Assembly (NCBI GenBank): GCA_044239865.1
Contig: JBIIAO010000005.1
Location: forward strand, 51,057 to 115,056
DNA: 64,000 bases
Reading direction: 5' to 3'
From: CAIZGX01 sp044239865
Lineage (GTDB): Bacteria > Bacteroidota > Bacteroidia > Flavobacteriales_D > Sanyastnellaceae
Positions 1 to 8,334 of the stretch are shown in pieces (within the stretch, counting starts at the first letter, position 1; every line of letters begins with the position of its first letter). The translations under genes and the position numbers were made by a program. The notes beneath the pieces are model-generated. The model had not been told where the DNA came from, searched no databases, and saw nothing but the letters and a program-made list of their open reading frames with translations.

Positions 1-526
1 CTAAATGCTCTAATCTTTCGCAGCTAGAGATTGCTCGGTCGAGAAATTTCCGACGAAGCTCTGAATCCATATCGTCGTTTTCCGCAAGGGTATCTAAATA
101 TCCTTGAATATTGAAAATGGGAGTTTTTAACTCATGAGCAAGGTTACCAACGAATTCTTTCCGAAAGTTATCTGTCTTTTGAAGGTCTTTAATTTTCTCA
201 ATTTTTTCTTCTGCCCAATGCGCAACATCCTGATTAACCTCTGCCAAGATATCTGTACTCATTTCCAACCCTTTTTTTTCAGCTTGTGTTTTAAAGGAAT
301 GAATGGTTTTGTATATCAGTTTTACTTTGCTATAGAGGAATCTTTCTATAAATGTGTAAACCACGAAATACGTGATAGACATACCAAGTGCGATGAATAG
401 AAGGAGTAATTCAATTTCGAAATCGCGCTCAAGAAAATAGACCAGAAGAAAGTAAACCGTTGCCAGAGGCAATACAACGAAAAGCGCAGAACCTAGCGCG
501 ACTTGTTTTGGAGTTCGAATATTCAC
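1..526 (-). CDS. Sensor histidine kinase, N-terminal part (cut by window edge)
   Basis: This is the membrane part and the beginning of the catalytic core of a two-component sensor kinase. Translating the minus strand from a GTG at 524-526 gives two hydrophobic segments near residues 8-25 and 35-55, a short linker and then the H-box sequence NLAHELKTP with the phospho-acceptor histidine. The ATP-binding domain lies beyond position 1. The GTG is chosen because a TAA lies in frame four codons upstream. The gene starts 18 bases after the stop of the response regulator, so the two are almost certainly co-transcribed and act as partners. The lack of a large periplasmic loop between the two membrane segments resembles PhoR-type kinases, but the signal is not known. 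Confidence 0.9.
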   Translation of the reverse strand, partial: MNIRTPKQVALGSALFVVLPLATVYFLLVYFLERDFEIELLLLFIALGMSITYFVVYTFIERFLYSKVKLIYKTIHSFKTQAEKKGLEMSTDILAEVNQDVAHWAEEKIEKIKDLQKTDNFRKEFVGNLAHELKTPIFNIQGYLDTLAENDDMDSELRRKFLDRAISSCERLEHL

Positions 527-544
527 AATTCGAATTTATGACAT

Positions 545-1222
545 TCAGGCTTCGAATTTATAACCAACTCCCTTAATTGTCTTAAAATTTTCGTCACCTA
601 ATTTTTCACGCAGTTTGCGAATGTGAACGTCTATGGTTCTGTCACCTACAATCACGTCGTTTCCCCAAATAGAATTTAATATATTCTCTCTTGTAAATAC
701 GCGACCTGGCGCGCTAGACAGTAAAACTAAAAGTTCGAATTCTTTTTTTGGAAGTTGAATTTGAACGCCGTCTTTAGTTACTAAATATTTATCACGATCA
801 ATTTCAATTCCACCGATGCTCATGTCTTTTTTGGCATCTGTAGGACCAGATCTGCGAAGCAGGGCTTTGATCTTAGACACCAGTAAACGTTGGCGAATAG
901 GTTTCGTTATGAAATCATCGGCGCCGGCTTCGAATCCTGCGATTTGGCTGTAGTCTTCGTTGCGCGCCGTTAAAAAAGTAATGACAACATTTTGTAAGGA
1001 TGGAATTTCTCGAATTTCTCTGCAGGTTTCCATGCCGTCCATTTCGGGCATCATAACGTCTAGAATAATTAGGTCAGGCAATTCTCTTTTCGCAACTTCA
1101 AGACCTTTTCTTCCATTCAGCGCGGTGCAGACATCATACCCCTCTTTTTCCAAATTAAATGTGAGCAAGTCAAGAATGTCTTGTTCATCATCTACACAAA
1201 GTATTTTTGGTTTTTTTGCCAT
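545..1222 (-). CDS. Response regulator, OmpR/PhoB family
   Basis: A 225-residue transcription factor phosphorylated by the kinase encoded just downstream. The receiver domain (about residues 5-120) has the acidic pair D11/D12, phospho-acceptor D55 in LIILDVMMPEMDG, T85 and K107 (FITKP). A winged-helix DNA-binding domain follows (about 130-225), ending in the typical RTIDVHIRKLREKLG and IKGVGYKF. The start at ATG 1222 gives a normal-length protein beginning MAKKPKILCVDDE; a longer reading to 1354 would add 44 residues with no counterpart in the family. Its 5' region carries spaced TTAA(C/G) elements that could be an autoregulatory site. The target genes are not visible here. Confidence 0.95.
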   Translation of the reverse strand: MAKKPKILCVDDEQDILDLLTFNLEKEGYDVCTALNGRKGLEVAKRELPDLIILDVMMPEMDGMETCREIREIPSLQNVVITFLTARNEDYSQIAGFEAGADDFITKPIRQRLLVSKIKALLRRSGPTDAKKDMSIGGIEIDRDKYLVTKDGVQIQLPKKEFELLVLLSSAPGRVFTRENILNSIWGNDVIVGDRTIDVHIRKLREKLGDENFKTIKGVGYKFEA

Positions 1223-1291
1223 TCTATTGCAATCTTTGAAGCGAGTTATTCGGAACGAAGGTAGTAGTCTTTTAAAGATATAAAAGACGAT

Positions 1292-1323
1292 TAAGGTTAA
1301 CCTAAAGTTAAGTTTTCTTAACT
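1292..1323. promoter_or_regulatory. Phased TTAAC-type repeats and inverted repeats upstream of the response regulator
   Basis: Between the divergent regulator (start 1222) and SDR gene (start 1340) there is a perfect palindrome AGGTTAACCT at 1294-1303 and a perfect inverted repeat AGTTAAG-TTTT-CTTAACT at 1306-1323. Read on the minus strand, TTAA cores recur 10 and then 11 bases apart, the spacing at which OmpR/PhoB-type regulators bind direct repeats. Another inverted repeat, GTCTTTT/AAAAGAC, lies at 1267-1288. That this is the operator of the adjacent response regulator is inference. Confidence 0.35.
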
Positions 1324-1339
1324 CGGAAATGATATTACA

Positions 1340-2131
1340 GTGAAACAATTTCAAAATAAGGTAGTTTGGATTACGGGCGCAAGTAGCGGCATTGGCGAAG
1401 CTGTGGCAAAGGCTTTCAGCGCCTCTGGAGCCGTTGTAATTATTTCATCACGAAGAAGGGAAGAATTGGAGCGCGTTAAAGCGATCTGCACAGATTCTGA
1501 CAATGTTCATGTTTTCCCATTAGATTTAACCGATGGTGATTCCATTAAGCAAGTGTCGAACGAGGTATTGTCGAAGTTTCAAATAGATATTTTATTCAAC
1601 AACGGTGGAATAAGTCAACGCTCGTTGACTTCTGAAACTACCATAGAAAATGATCGGAAAATTTTCGAAGTGAATTATTTCGGGCATGTACAAATGACAA
1701 AGGCTGTTTTGCCGCAGATGTTAGCCCGAAAGTCTGGACACATTGTAACTATTTCAAGTTTAACCGGGAAGTGGGGATTCTATTTGCGTTCCGCCTATGC
1801 GGCATCGAAGCACGCGTTGCATGGTTTTTTCGATTCGTTGCGCATGGAAGTGGAAGATTTAGGAATTCGCGTTACCTTAATTACGCCTGGATTTATTGCC
1901 ACAGAAATTTCGAAACACGCCATTGATAAATCGGGGAATCCTTCCGGCGAAATGGATAACAATCAGGCCCAAGGAATTTTAGCAGAAGATTGCGCCAAGC
2001 AAATCTTAAAGGGAATATTTTCGGGGAAGGAAGAATTTGGTGTTGGTGGAAAGGAATTGCGTGCGTTGTTTTTACACCGTTACTTTCCCAGACTGTTCAA
2101 GAAAATCTTGAAGAAGCAAGCTGCGCGTTAG
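1340..2131 (+). CDS. SDR family NAD(P)-dependent oxidoreductase (DHRS7-like)
   Basis: A 263-residue classical short-chain dehydrogenase. The cofactor-binding motif TGASSGIG is at residues 12-19, the NNGG motif (variant of NNAG) at 87-90, the catalytic serine at about 139-140, and Y153 and K157 in YAASK. The C-terminal extension rich in Lys/Arg (FKKILKKQ) and the overall pattern resemble DHRS7/DHRS7B-like enzymes, whose substrates are usually lipids, retinoids or sterols; the substrate here is unknown. The start is a GTG at 1340; no better in-frame ATG lies nearby. Its end overlaps the end of the convergent VOC gene by four bases, so there is no room for a terminator between them. Confidence 0.9.
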   Translation: MKQFQNKVVWITGASSGIGEAVAKAFSASGAVVIISSRRREELERVKAICTDSDNVHVFPLDLTDGDSIKQVSNEVLSKFQIDILFNNGGISQRSLTSETTIENDRKIFEVNYFGHVQMTKAVLPQMLARKSGHIVTISSLTGKWGFYLRSAYAASKHALHGFFDSLRMEVEDLGIRVTLITPGFIATEISKHAIDKSGNPSGEMDNNQAQGILAEDCAKQILKGIFSGKEEFGVGGKELRALFLHRYFPRLFKKILKKQAAR

Positions 2132-3186
2132 TCTTTGATTCGAGAAAAGCGAAGCGCGTTCAACATAAAATTCGGAAGTGGTTTTAGTGGATCTCGCTTT
2201 TCCACATTCAAAAAGATCCCCCACTTTTCTACAATAGGAACTTTGTACACTTCAATGAGTTCAATCAGTGTTCTATCCGGATCATCGATATACGTGCAAT
2301 GTACTTTAGTCTGTCCCATGCTAAGAGCGTCGTTACTGTCGCATCTAAATGCAAATCCTTGCTCGGCTAATTTCCCACCCAATTTTTTCATTCCCTTCAC
2401 GTCGAGTCCAAGATGAACGAACCCGGAATCGCCCCAAATACGACCTTCAAAGGTTCGCGCGGGAATACGATCCAACGCTTGAACCAACTCAATGAATGTG
2501 CTTCCCATTACGCGTGCAAATCCACCTCCGGTGGGCGCCGATTGTTTAATTCGCACACGACGATACTGTTCTTTTCCACCTGGTAAATGTCCCCAATCGT
2601 TGAATGTCCCTGTGCGGTCGAATACAATTTCGTCGTAGCCCAAAAGATTCGAATACAAATTCAATGAGGCTTCCATATTCGTGACTCCAATGCTGCAACC
2701 TGCTACACCGTTGCTCGCATGCCCCATGTCTCGGTAGCATTCGTTGGTGGGTTCCACACGGAAAAAGTTTCCATCTAGATCGGTTAAATCGAATACCTGC
2801 TGTTGAGCAGGATTCAATGCAATCTCACTCACGTCATGCGCACCGTTCTGTTTGCAATATGCGTGCATGTGTTTTACATCGCGTGCCTTCATGTGAACCT
2901 GAAAAATATGGAGGTCCCCCACTTTGATTTGAAAATCTGCTTTTCGTGGTTCGAAGGTGGTTGGACGAATGACTTCCATCGCACATCCGCCTTGCAAATT
3001 CATAATCATACTAGCGCGCTTGGTAATGGTTTTTCCGTGCGTATAGCAATCCATAAGCGGTGCAGGCTGAACACTATCGAAAAATGGAATGTTCATTCCG
3101 AAAATCTTGCGGTAATATTTCAACGAAGCGTCCATGTCTTGCACGGCAACACCAACGTGCTGAATGCTATTAATTCTGTTCATCAC
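2128..3186 (-). CDS. VOC family protein with two glyoxalase/dioxygenase-like domains
   Basis: A 352-residue protein made of two vicinal-oxygen-chelate modules, each opening with a typical line (QHVGVAVQDMDASLKYY and SIGVTNMEASLNLY). The N-terminal module keeps plausible metal ligands: His in QHVGV, His in FQVHM and Glu in RVEPT. In the second module the first histidine is replaced by Ser (GCSIGV), so metal binding there is doubtful. The length and two-module plan recall 4-hydroxyphenylpyruvate dioxygenase, but the ligand pattern differs, so I keep a family-level call. It overlaps the start of the acyltransferase gene by 17 bases (3170-3186), which suggests translational coupling in the run acyltransferase-VOC only if transcription comes from upstream. 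Confidence 0.75.
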   Translation of the reverse strand: MMNRINSIQHVGVAVQDMDASLKYYRKIFGMNIPFFDSVQPAPLMDCYTHGKTITKRASMIMNLQGGCAMEVIRPTTFEPRKADFQIKVGDLHIFQVHMKARDVKHMHAYCKQNGAHDVSEIALNPAQQQVFDLTDLDGNFFRVEPTNECYRDMGHASNGVAGCSIGVTNMEASLNLYSNLLGYDEIVFDRTGTFNDWGHLPGGKEQYRRVRIKQSAPTGGGFARVMGSTFIELVQALDRIPARTFEGRIWGDSGFVHLGLDVKGMKKLGGKLAEQGFAFRCDSNDALSMGQTKVHCTYIDDPDRTLIELIEVYKVPIVEKWGIFLNVEKRDPLKPLPNFMLNALRFSRIKD

Positions 3187-4462
3187 AAATGTGTTTTAAT
3201 TGACCAAGACATCGCTCCTGCGCGGCCTTCCATTTGGAATACTCGGCACTACGATCGGCACAATCTTTTTTGTATTTAATTATTTTTTTGAAACGGTCGA
3301 AGCGCATGCGGGAACGAACTTCAAACACACCAACTCCTATAAGAATGAGCACTCCAAGTAAATAGTTTATTCCGAAAAAAGGAAAGGCTATTGCAAGAAT
3401 AAAAATATAGGGTATGCTGAAGAAGAGCTTAAATGCAATACGAATAGAATTTCGGAAAAGCACATCCTTCAATTTAGTTTGAACAAAGTTCTCTGTGAAA
3501 TTTGAAATGGGAAAGAAGATGATTTTTCCAATTAGTGAAAAGGGAATCGTAATGAACACGCGCAGGGTATTCCAGAATTGCCATTGCTGAGTTTCGAGTT
3601 CAGTCTTATTCGAAAATGAAAGTTCTTTGGATAATTGGTTGAATGATTTTACTTCGTTCAAGAATTGAATTTGTTCAAATCGGTTGGCGTTAACCATATC
3701 CTGATAAATAAGAACGTTCTCGTGCCAATCGTTGTAAGGGTGAACGAAGTGCAAGAGGTCTTGAATGGTTAGGTATTCCTCATAAAAGTCATCGTTACGA
3801 ATGTCTGTCATGACCGCTTGTATGTGCTGACTTATTTCAGCTACCAATTCGTTGGCCCAAATAGCCTTATTGGCTGTTGTGTAATCTTCTTTTGAAAGCA
3901 CAATGGGTTTTCCAATGCGTAGCATGAAATTACCGTCTTTCTCGAAGAATTCAGAATACTCTAAACCTAAAGGAAGAATTCTTATTTGCTGCAAATTCGG
4001 ATTCGCTTCAAAAGTTCCAATGATTAATCTTCCGATTCCTTTCTTAAGGGGAGTGTTGAGCGATTTTTTTCCTTTGTGGGTTCCTTCAGGAAAAAGACTA
4101 ATCCAATGACCGCGATTCAAACGCTTGTAACACTGTTGGAAGATTGCTTCGTTGCGATCACGAAGATCTGCTACATTATCTTTTTCACGGTAGACAGGGA
4201 GCATGTTTACTTTTCTCAAAAGGAAAGAAACAAGGCCTGGTTTAAAAACATCTGAGCGAGTGAGCCAATGCAATTGTTGAGTAATTACAGAGCAGCAAAG
4301 GATTGGATCGAGTAAGGCGTTTTGGTGATTTCCAACAACGATGGTTGGAATTTCACTTCCCTTTAAATTTTCATAGCCAACAACACGAAACTTTCTGTGA
4401 AAGAGTCGGAGCCCAAAAACAAGAACGATTCTAAATATTTCGTACAACCAGGATCTACGCAT
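3170..4462 (-). CDS. PlsC-type 1-acylglycerol-3-phosphate acyltransferase-like membrane protein
   Basis: A 430-residue member of the PlsC/LPLAT acyltransferase family, expected to transfer an acyl chain to a lysophospholipid or similar acceptor at the inner membrane. The catalytic NHX4D block reads NHQNALLD (about residues 45-52) and the substrate-binding block FPEGTH is at about 124-129. The protein is much longer than a minimal PlsC (about 240 residues): the C-terminal half carries hydrophobic segments (IPYIFILAIAFPFFGINYLLGVLILIGV region) and a basic tail. It begins 23 bases after the stop of the ABC exporter gene, consistent with a lipid-related operon. The exact acceptor cannot be told from sequence. 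Confidence 0.85.
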   Translation of the reverse strand: MRRSWLYEIFRIVLVFGLRLFHRKFRVVGYENLKGSEIPTIVVGNHQNALLDPILCCSVITQQLHWLTRSDVFKPGLVSFLLRKVNMLPVYREKDNVADLRDRNEAIFQQCYKRLNRGHWISLFPEGTHKGKKSLNTPLKKGIGRLIIGTFEANPNLQQIRILPLGLEYSEFFEKDGNFMLRIGKPIVLSKEDYTTANKAIWANELVAEISQHIQAVMTDIRNDDFYEEYLTIQDLLHFVHPYNDWHENVLIYQDMVNANRFEQIQFLNEVKSFNQLSKELSFSNKTELETQQWQFWNTLRVFITIPFSLIGKIIFFPISNFTENFVQTKLKDVLFRNSIRIAFKLFFSIPYIFILAIAFPFFGINYLLGVLILIGVGVFEVRSRMRFDRFKKIIKYKKDCADRSAEYSKWKAAQERCLGQLKHICDEQN

Positions 4463-4485
4463 AGCGAAAAGAAACGAAGATAACT

Positions 4486-6342
4486 TTATTTTGTCCTATC
4501 CTGCAATTCTACCATCTTCAGGTATGCACTGTCTTTTTTCATAAGCTCTTCGTGCGTTCCCGTTTCAACAATACTTCCTCCATCTAAAACAATAATTTTT
4601 GTTGCATTGCGAATGGTAGAAAGGCGATGGGCAATAACCAAAGACGTTCTGTTTTTCATGAGTTCGTCAAGTGCGAGTTGAACAGCTCTCTCATTCTCTG
4701 TGTCCAGAGCAGAGGTGGCTTCATCTAGAATTAGAAGTTTCGGGTCTTTCAGAATGGCACGGGCAATTGCAATTCGCTGACGCTGTCCACCCGAAAGTTG
4801 AATTCCACGATCTCCCACAATGGTATCCCACCCTTCAGTGAACTGCTCAATGAATTCCCAAACATTGGCGCGAATGGCGGCTGATTTAATTTCTTCGTCA
4901 GAAGCCGAAGGTTTTCCATACGCAATGTTCTCACGTATACTTCCGCCAAACAACAAAACCTCTTGAGGAACATAAGCCATGCTCTTACGCAAGTCGTGTA
5001 ATTTCCAATTTGAAAACGAAACACCGTCGTAAAGAATATCGCCTTCAGAGGCATCGTAAAAGCGAAGCAGGAGATTCGCGATGGTTGATTTTCCCGAACC
5101 GGAAGAACCGACAAGTGCAATCTGCTCTCCTTCTTTCACTTCAAAAGAAACATCTTTGAGTACCGCCATTTCAGCTCTGCTGGCGTAGTTGAACGAAACG
5201 TTTTTAAACTCGAACGTTCCGTTGAATTGTTTTTCTACAGCCGTTTCTTCCTCAGGAATATTTTCCGGATCCATGGCCAAAATTTCCATGACTGAATCAA
5301 TGATACCCAAGCTTCTTTGAAGAGAACCCATTTGTGCAGCAAGGCCTCCGATGGAACCAGCGATTAATCCGGTTAGCATAATGAACTGCGGAAGTACTTC
5401 AACAGGCAATTGTCCGGTTTGCTGCAAGTGCGCGCCCACTCCAATAACAAGTCCCAATGTTCCGAATAAGAAAATAATGATGAACGTGCCGAACATGCCC
5501 CGCCAGATAGCACTCTTCATGGCATTTGCGCGGACATCTAGAATCCGTTTGTAGTAACGAGATATTTCAAACGGCTCGTTGCTGTAACTTTTCACACTGA
5601 CTACACCGGTAAAAGTTTCATTCAAAACCACTCCTGATTCTGCAACTTTATCTTGTGTCTCCTTACTTAATTTTTTAATGTAACGTCCGAAGAATACCAT
5701 TACAACAATGATGACAGGAAGGGTTCCTAACATCACTAAAGTGAGGTATGGAGAATATGAAACGAGCCAACCCACACCCACGAAAATGATAACAGATTGA
5801 CGAAGGAATTCGGCAAGTGTTGTTGTTAAGGTCTCTTGAATAGCAGTAATATCGGAAGTGATTCGACTGCTTAAATCTCCCACTCTTCGTTCGTTGTAGA
5901 ACTGAATAGGCATACGTATGATGCGTGAATAAGTATCCTTGCGTAAAGCAAGCATTGCGTTTTCAGAAACATAAGAAAACAGATAAACACGAAAGAACGA
6001 GAATACACCTTGTATGATTAGCAACCCAACCAATGCAACGAGTGTTTTCGAGGTCATGCCTTCACCTTCCCAGTGAATAACAGATAGGAGCGATTGGGTT
6101 AATGCGCCACCGGGCAAAGCAGCCTGGGCATTTGGAATTAATAAAAATCCAAGTAATGCGGTAATGACAATAACCAATAACCCAGAAACAACTAGCAGAA
6201 GCATTCCAATAAAAAAGGAGAATGCGTATGGACGTAAATAGCGGAACAATCCTAATGCACTTGAGATTGTAGCTTTTGAAATTTTCTTTTTTGGAGGAGT
6301 AGCGCTTTCTTTCACTTTGAAATCTTTTGGCGAATTTAACAA
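4486..6342 (-). CDS. ABC transporter, fused membrane and ATPase domains (MsbA-like)
   Basis: A 618-residue half-transporter of the type I exporter fold. Six membrane helices occupy about residues 35-330, followed by a nucleotide-binding domain with Walker A GSSGSGKST (about 411), signature LSGGQRQR (about 515), Walker B LLILDEATSALD (about 535) and the H-loop AHRL (about 570). It should work as a homodimer; lipid A/lipid or drug export are the usual roles. No ATG is near the 5' end: the reading frame opens with TTG at 6340-6342, and the start is therefore uncertain by a few codons. It faces away from a MarR regulator across a 104-base gap with palindromes, so MarR control is plausible. Confidence 0.9.
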   Translation of the reverse strand: MLNSPKDFKVKESATPPKKKISKATISSALGLFRYLRPYAFSFFIGMLLLVVSGLLVIVITALLGFLLIPNAQAALPGGALTQSLLSVIHWEGEGMTSKTLVALVGLLIIQGVFSFFRVYLFSYVSENAMLALRKDTYSRIIRMPIQFYNERRVGDLSSRITSDITAIQETLTTTLAEFLRQSVIIFVGVGWLVSYSPYLTLVMLGTLPVIIVVMVFFGRYIKKLSKETQDKVAESGVVLNETFTGVVSVKSYSNEPFEISRYYKRILDVRANAMKSAIWRGMFGTFIIIFLFGTLGLVIGVGAHLQQTGQLPVEVLPQFIMLTGLIAGSIGGLAAQMGSLQRSLGIIDSVMEILAMDPENIPEEETAVEKQFNGTFEFKNVSFNYASRAEMAVLKDVSFEVKEGEQIALVGSSGSGKSTIANLLLRFYDASEGDILYDGVSFSNWKLHDLRKSMAYVPQEVLLFGGSIRENIAYGKPSASDEEIKSAAIRANVWEFIEQFTEGWDTIVGDRGIQLSGGQRQRIAIARAILKDPKLLILDEATSALDTENERAVQLALDELMKNRTSLVIAHRLSTIRNATKIIVLDGGSIVETGTHEELMKKDSAYLKMVELQDRTK

Positions 6343-6414
6343 CCTTTAGGAGTATACAGTGATCTATGTTTAAGTTGTAGCACCCGCATGAAAATTTTTT
6401 TCAATAAGATGTAG

Positions 6415-6436
6415 ATACATTAAATGTATGTACATA
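6415..6436. promoter_or_regulatory. Overlapping palindromes, candidate MarR operator
   Basis: The gap between the ABC exporter and the marR-type gene holds a perfect inverted repeat ATACATT-A-AATGTAT (6415-6429) overlapping a second perfect palindrome TATGTACATA (6427-6436). The second overlaps the presumed -7 box (6435-6442) of the regulator gene. MarR proteins bind such 15-20 base palindromes over their own promoter; that this one does so is inference. Confidence 0.45.
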
Positions 6437-6442
6437 TATTTG
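6435..6442 (+). promoter_or_regulatory. -7 promoter box of the MarR gene
   Basis: TATATTTG matches the Bacteroidota -7 consensus TAnnTTTG and ends four bases before the GTG start at 6447, which would put the transcript start at or next to the start codon. No clear upstream TTG (-33) element is seen. Confidence 0.55.
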
Positions 6443-6446
6443 CCCT

Positions 6447-6908
6447 GTGAAATCAATCGGGGAAGAAATACAACAGTCGGAGTTTAGTGATGTCTATCAA
6501 AAGCTAGGCATTAATATTCTCTTCACTGCTGCATGGTTTGGAGAGATGAATAGAATTGCTCTGAAGGATTATAAAATTTCCTTGCCGCAGTACAACGTTC
6601 TTCGAATTTTACGCGGACAGAAAGGACAGGCCATCTCAGTAGCTGGACTGTGCGAGCGAATGATTGACAAAAGCAGCAATGCTTCGCGAATTGTAGATAA
6701 ACTTGAAATTCGAAGGCTTGTTTTAAGAAGAGTTTGCGACAAAGACCGAAGACAAGTAGATGTTATTATTACAGAAAAAGGATTGGCACTTTTGGAAGAT
6801 TTAGATGAAAAAGTTCCAACCTTCAAAACAATTATGTCGAAACAATTGTCTTACAAAGATGTCGAGACGTTGAATTTCGCTCTCGACCAAATTAGAAATC
6901 AGAAATAA
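6447..6908 (+). CDS. MarR family transcriptional regulator
   Basis: A 153-residue winged-helix protein of normal MarR length. The recognition region reads LPQYNVLRILRG...SVAGLCERMIDKSSNASRIVDKLE followed by the wing containing the family hallmark DKRRQVDV (here CDKDRRQVDVIITEKG, about residues 97-112). The start is GTG at 6447, set by the promoter box immediately before it. It is followed after 22 bases by the YceI gene, a pairing that recurs in Bacteroidota, and it diverges from an ABC exporter. Likely a repressor that responds to a small hydrophobic or phenolic ligand; the ligand is unknown. Confidence 0.92.
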   Translation: MKSIGEEIQQSEFSDVYQKLGINILFTAAWFGEMNRIALKDYKISLPQYNVLRILRGQKGQAISVAGLCERMIDKSSNASRIVDKLEIRRLVLRRVCDKDRRQVDVIITEKGLALLEDLDEKVPTFKTIMSKQLSYKDVETLNFALDQIRNQK

Positions 6909-6930
6909 ACAAAAAATAAAAATCAATCAA

Positions 6931-7542
6931 ATGAAAAAGGCAATTTTAGCATTAGTCGTGGCAATCGCTTCAGTAGCGGGAGTTCAAGCGCAATTAGCAG
7001 ATGGTAAGTACATTTTAGACTTCAACAAGAGTTCAATCGTTTGGAGTGCAAAGAAGGTAACTGGTAGTGGACACACAGGAACTGTGCGTGTTTCAAGCGG
7101 TGTTATCTATGTAAAAGGTAATGCGGGTATAACAGGAAAAGTGAAAATTGATATGAACGCTATGGTTATCACAGATATCTCAGATGCAGGAACAAATGCA
7201 AATTTTTTGAATCACTTAAAAGCAGATGATTTCTTCAACACTGTTGCTTTTCCAGATGCTATGTTTGAAGTGACAAGCGTTCAAGTTGCGAAAGGAAATA
7301 ATGGTACAACGCACAATGTAACAGGCAACATGACAATCAAGGGAATTACTAAGTCGTTGTCATTCCCTGCGAAAATCACGGGTGGTGGAAATCAAGTATT
7401 TGTAGAGGGTAGTGTTGGTGTTGATCGCTCACAATTCGATGTGAGATACGGCTCTACCGCATTTTTCGACAATCTAGGAGACAAGGCAATAGACAATATT
7501 TTCAACTTGAACATTAAGTTGGTAGGTGATTTGAAGAAATAA
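6931..7542 (+). CDS. YceI family secreted protein
   Basis: A 203-residue exported protein with a clean signal peptide (MKKAILALVVAIASVAGVQA) and then a YceI lipocalin-like barrel from about residue 25 to the end. Family signs are the opening YILDFNKSSIVWSAKKV, the central NFLNHLKADDFFNT and FPDAMFEV, and the VTGNMTIKGITKSLSFP strand. YceI proteins bind isoprenoid-type lipids in the periplasm; the ligand here is not known. It lies 22 bases after the MarR gene and is probably in its operon, so the regulator may control it together with the divergent exporter. Confidence 0.92.
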   Translation: MKKAILALVVAIASVAGVQAQLADGKYILDFNKSSIVWSAKKVTGSGHTGTVRVSSGVIYVKGNAGITGKVKIDMNAMVITDISDAGTNANFLNHLKADDFFNTVAFPDAMFEVTSVQVAKGNNGTTHNVTGNMTIKGITKSLSFPAKITGGGNQVFVEGSVGVDRSQFDVRYGSTAFFDNLGDKAIDNIFNLNIKLVGDLKK

Positions 7543-7567
7543 GTTTAGAAGGGTTAAGGTCGGAAAA

Positions 7568-7594
7568 GGTCGTTATTCAATAACGGCCTTTTTT
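7568..7594 (+). terminator. Rho-independent terminator after the YceI gene
   Basis: Stem GGTCGTTATT / AATAACGGCC (7568-7588, one G-T pair) followed by six T residues. It overlaps the last codons of the convergent barrel-protein gene, so it probably serves the plus strand. Confidence 0.7.
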
Positions 7595-8334
7595 GTTTTG
7601 TACTTGTCGTAAAGAAAGTATTTCAAATCGATTGAAAAATAGCTTCCTGATAGACTTAACCAAAGTCTTTCTGAGCCAGAAGTTGTCTCTACTAGGCCCT
7701 GAGAACCGGCGATTCTTGAAAAAGGTCTGTGAAATGAGGCACCGAGGTAATAGTATCCTTGTTTTTCTGTGCGGTATTCAAATCCCAAATTCGATTGAGC
7801 AGCCAGAGCGCTCCATTTGATGCGATAGGTTTTCTGACTGAAATCGAAGTATGTTGAATCCACTTTTTCCGAACTAAATGTCTCTGTTTCACTTGGGAAA
7901 AAATCAAGTGAAATTCCAGCACTGGCGTTCATATACCAAGCTTTTCCTAATCGAACATAAATCAACGCTTGAATGGGTATTTCGTAGGCAATGAACGTCA
8001 TGTTTTGTTTTGAACTCACTTGCACGCCGTCGTTCAATTCGAAATTCAAGGAGTAACTTCTTTTTACGAAATTCAGCCCTGTTTCTATATTCCAGAATTT
8101 TCCGATTGGCTTCCGAATAATAGCCCCGAAGCTTATTCCAACATTTGATTTTGCGCTATATGTAAAATTCGGAGAATTGGCCGTTTCAATATCTGTATTC
8201 AAATAGGCATTCGGAATAATAGGACGAAGTTGAAATCCAAACTTAAATTCATTGGCAGTCGAATTTTGTCCGAAAGCTTTTCCAGATAGAATAAACAACA
8301 ATGAAATGAAAATTATTTTTTTACAGAATTCCAT
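7573..8334 (-). CDS. Outer-membrane beta-barrel protein, function unknown
   Basis: A 253-residue protein with a signal peptide ending near FGQ (residue 23) and a body of alternating hydrophobic/aromatic strands, rich in Tyr, Phe and Gly, ending in an aromatic strand (SIDLKYFLY). This matches small Bacteroidota outer-membrane barrels of the PorT/OmpW-like type. I do not recognise a specific family. Its start overlaps the end of the nitroreductase gene by 22 bases, so the two are in one transcript, although no functional link is obvious. Confidence 0.7.
   Translation of the reverse strand: MEFCKKIIFISLLFILSGKAFGQNSTANEFKFGFQLRPIIPNAYLNTDIETANSPNFTYSAKSNVGISFGAIIRKPIGKFWNIETGLNFVKRSYSLNFELNDGVQVSSKQNMTFIAYEIPIQALIYVRLGKAWYMNASAGISLDFFPSETETFSSEKVDSTYFDFSQKTYRIKWSALAAQSNLGFEYRTEKQGYYYLGASFHRPFSRIAGSQGLVETTSGSERLWLSLSGSYFSIDLKYFLYDKYKTKKAVIE

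Noticed and set aside
134..400. Plus-strand frame of 88 codons at the left edge
   Set aside because: It lies opposite the histidine-kinase gene, whose membrane segments and H-box are clear.
2128..3186. 4-hydroxyphenylpyruvate dioxygenase
   Set aside because: The length fits, but the C-terminal module lacks the first metal histidine and no tyrosine-degradation neighbours are present.
2803..3279. Plus-strand frame of 158 codons
   Set aside because: Antisense to the VOC gene; no recognisable protein features.
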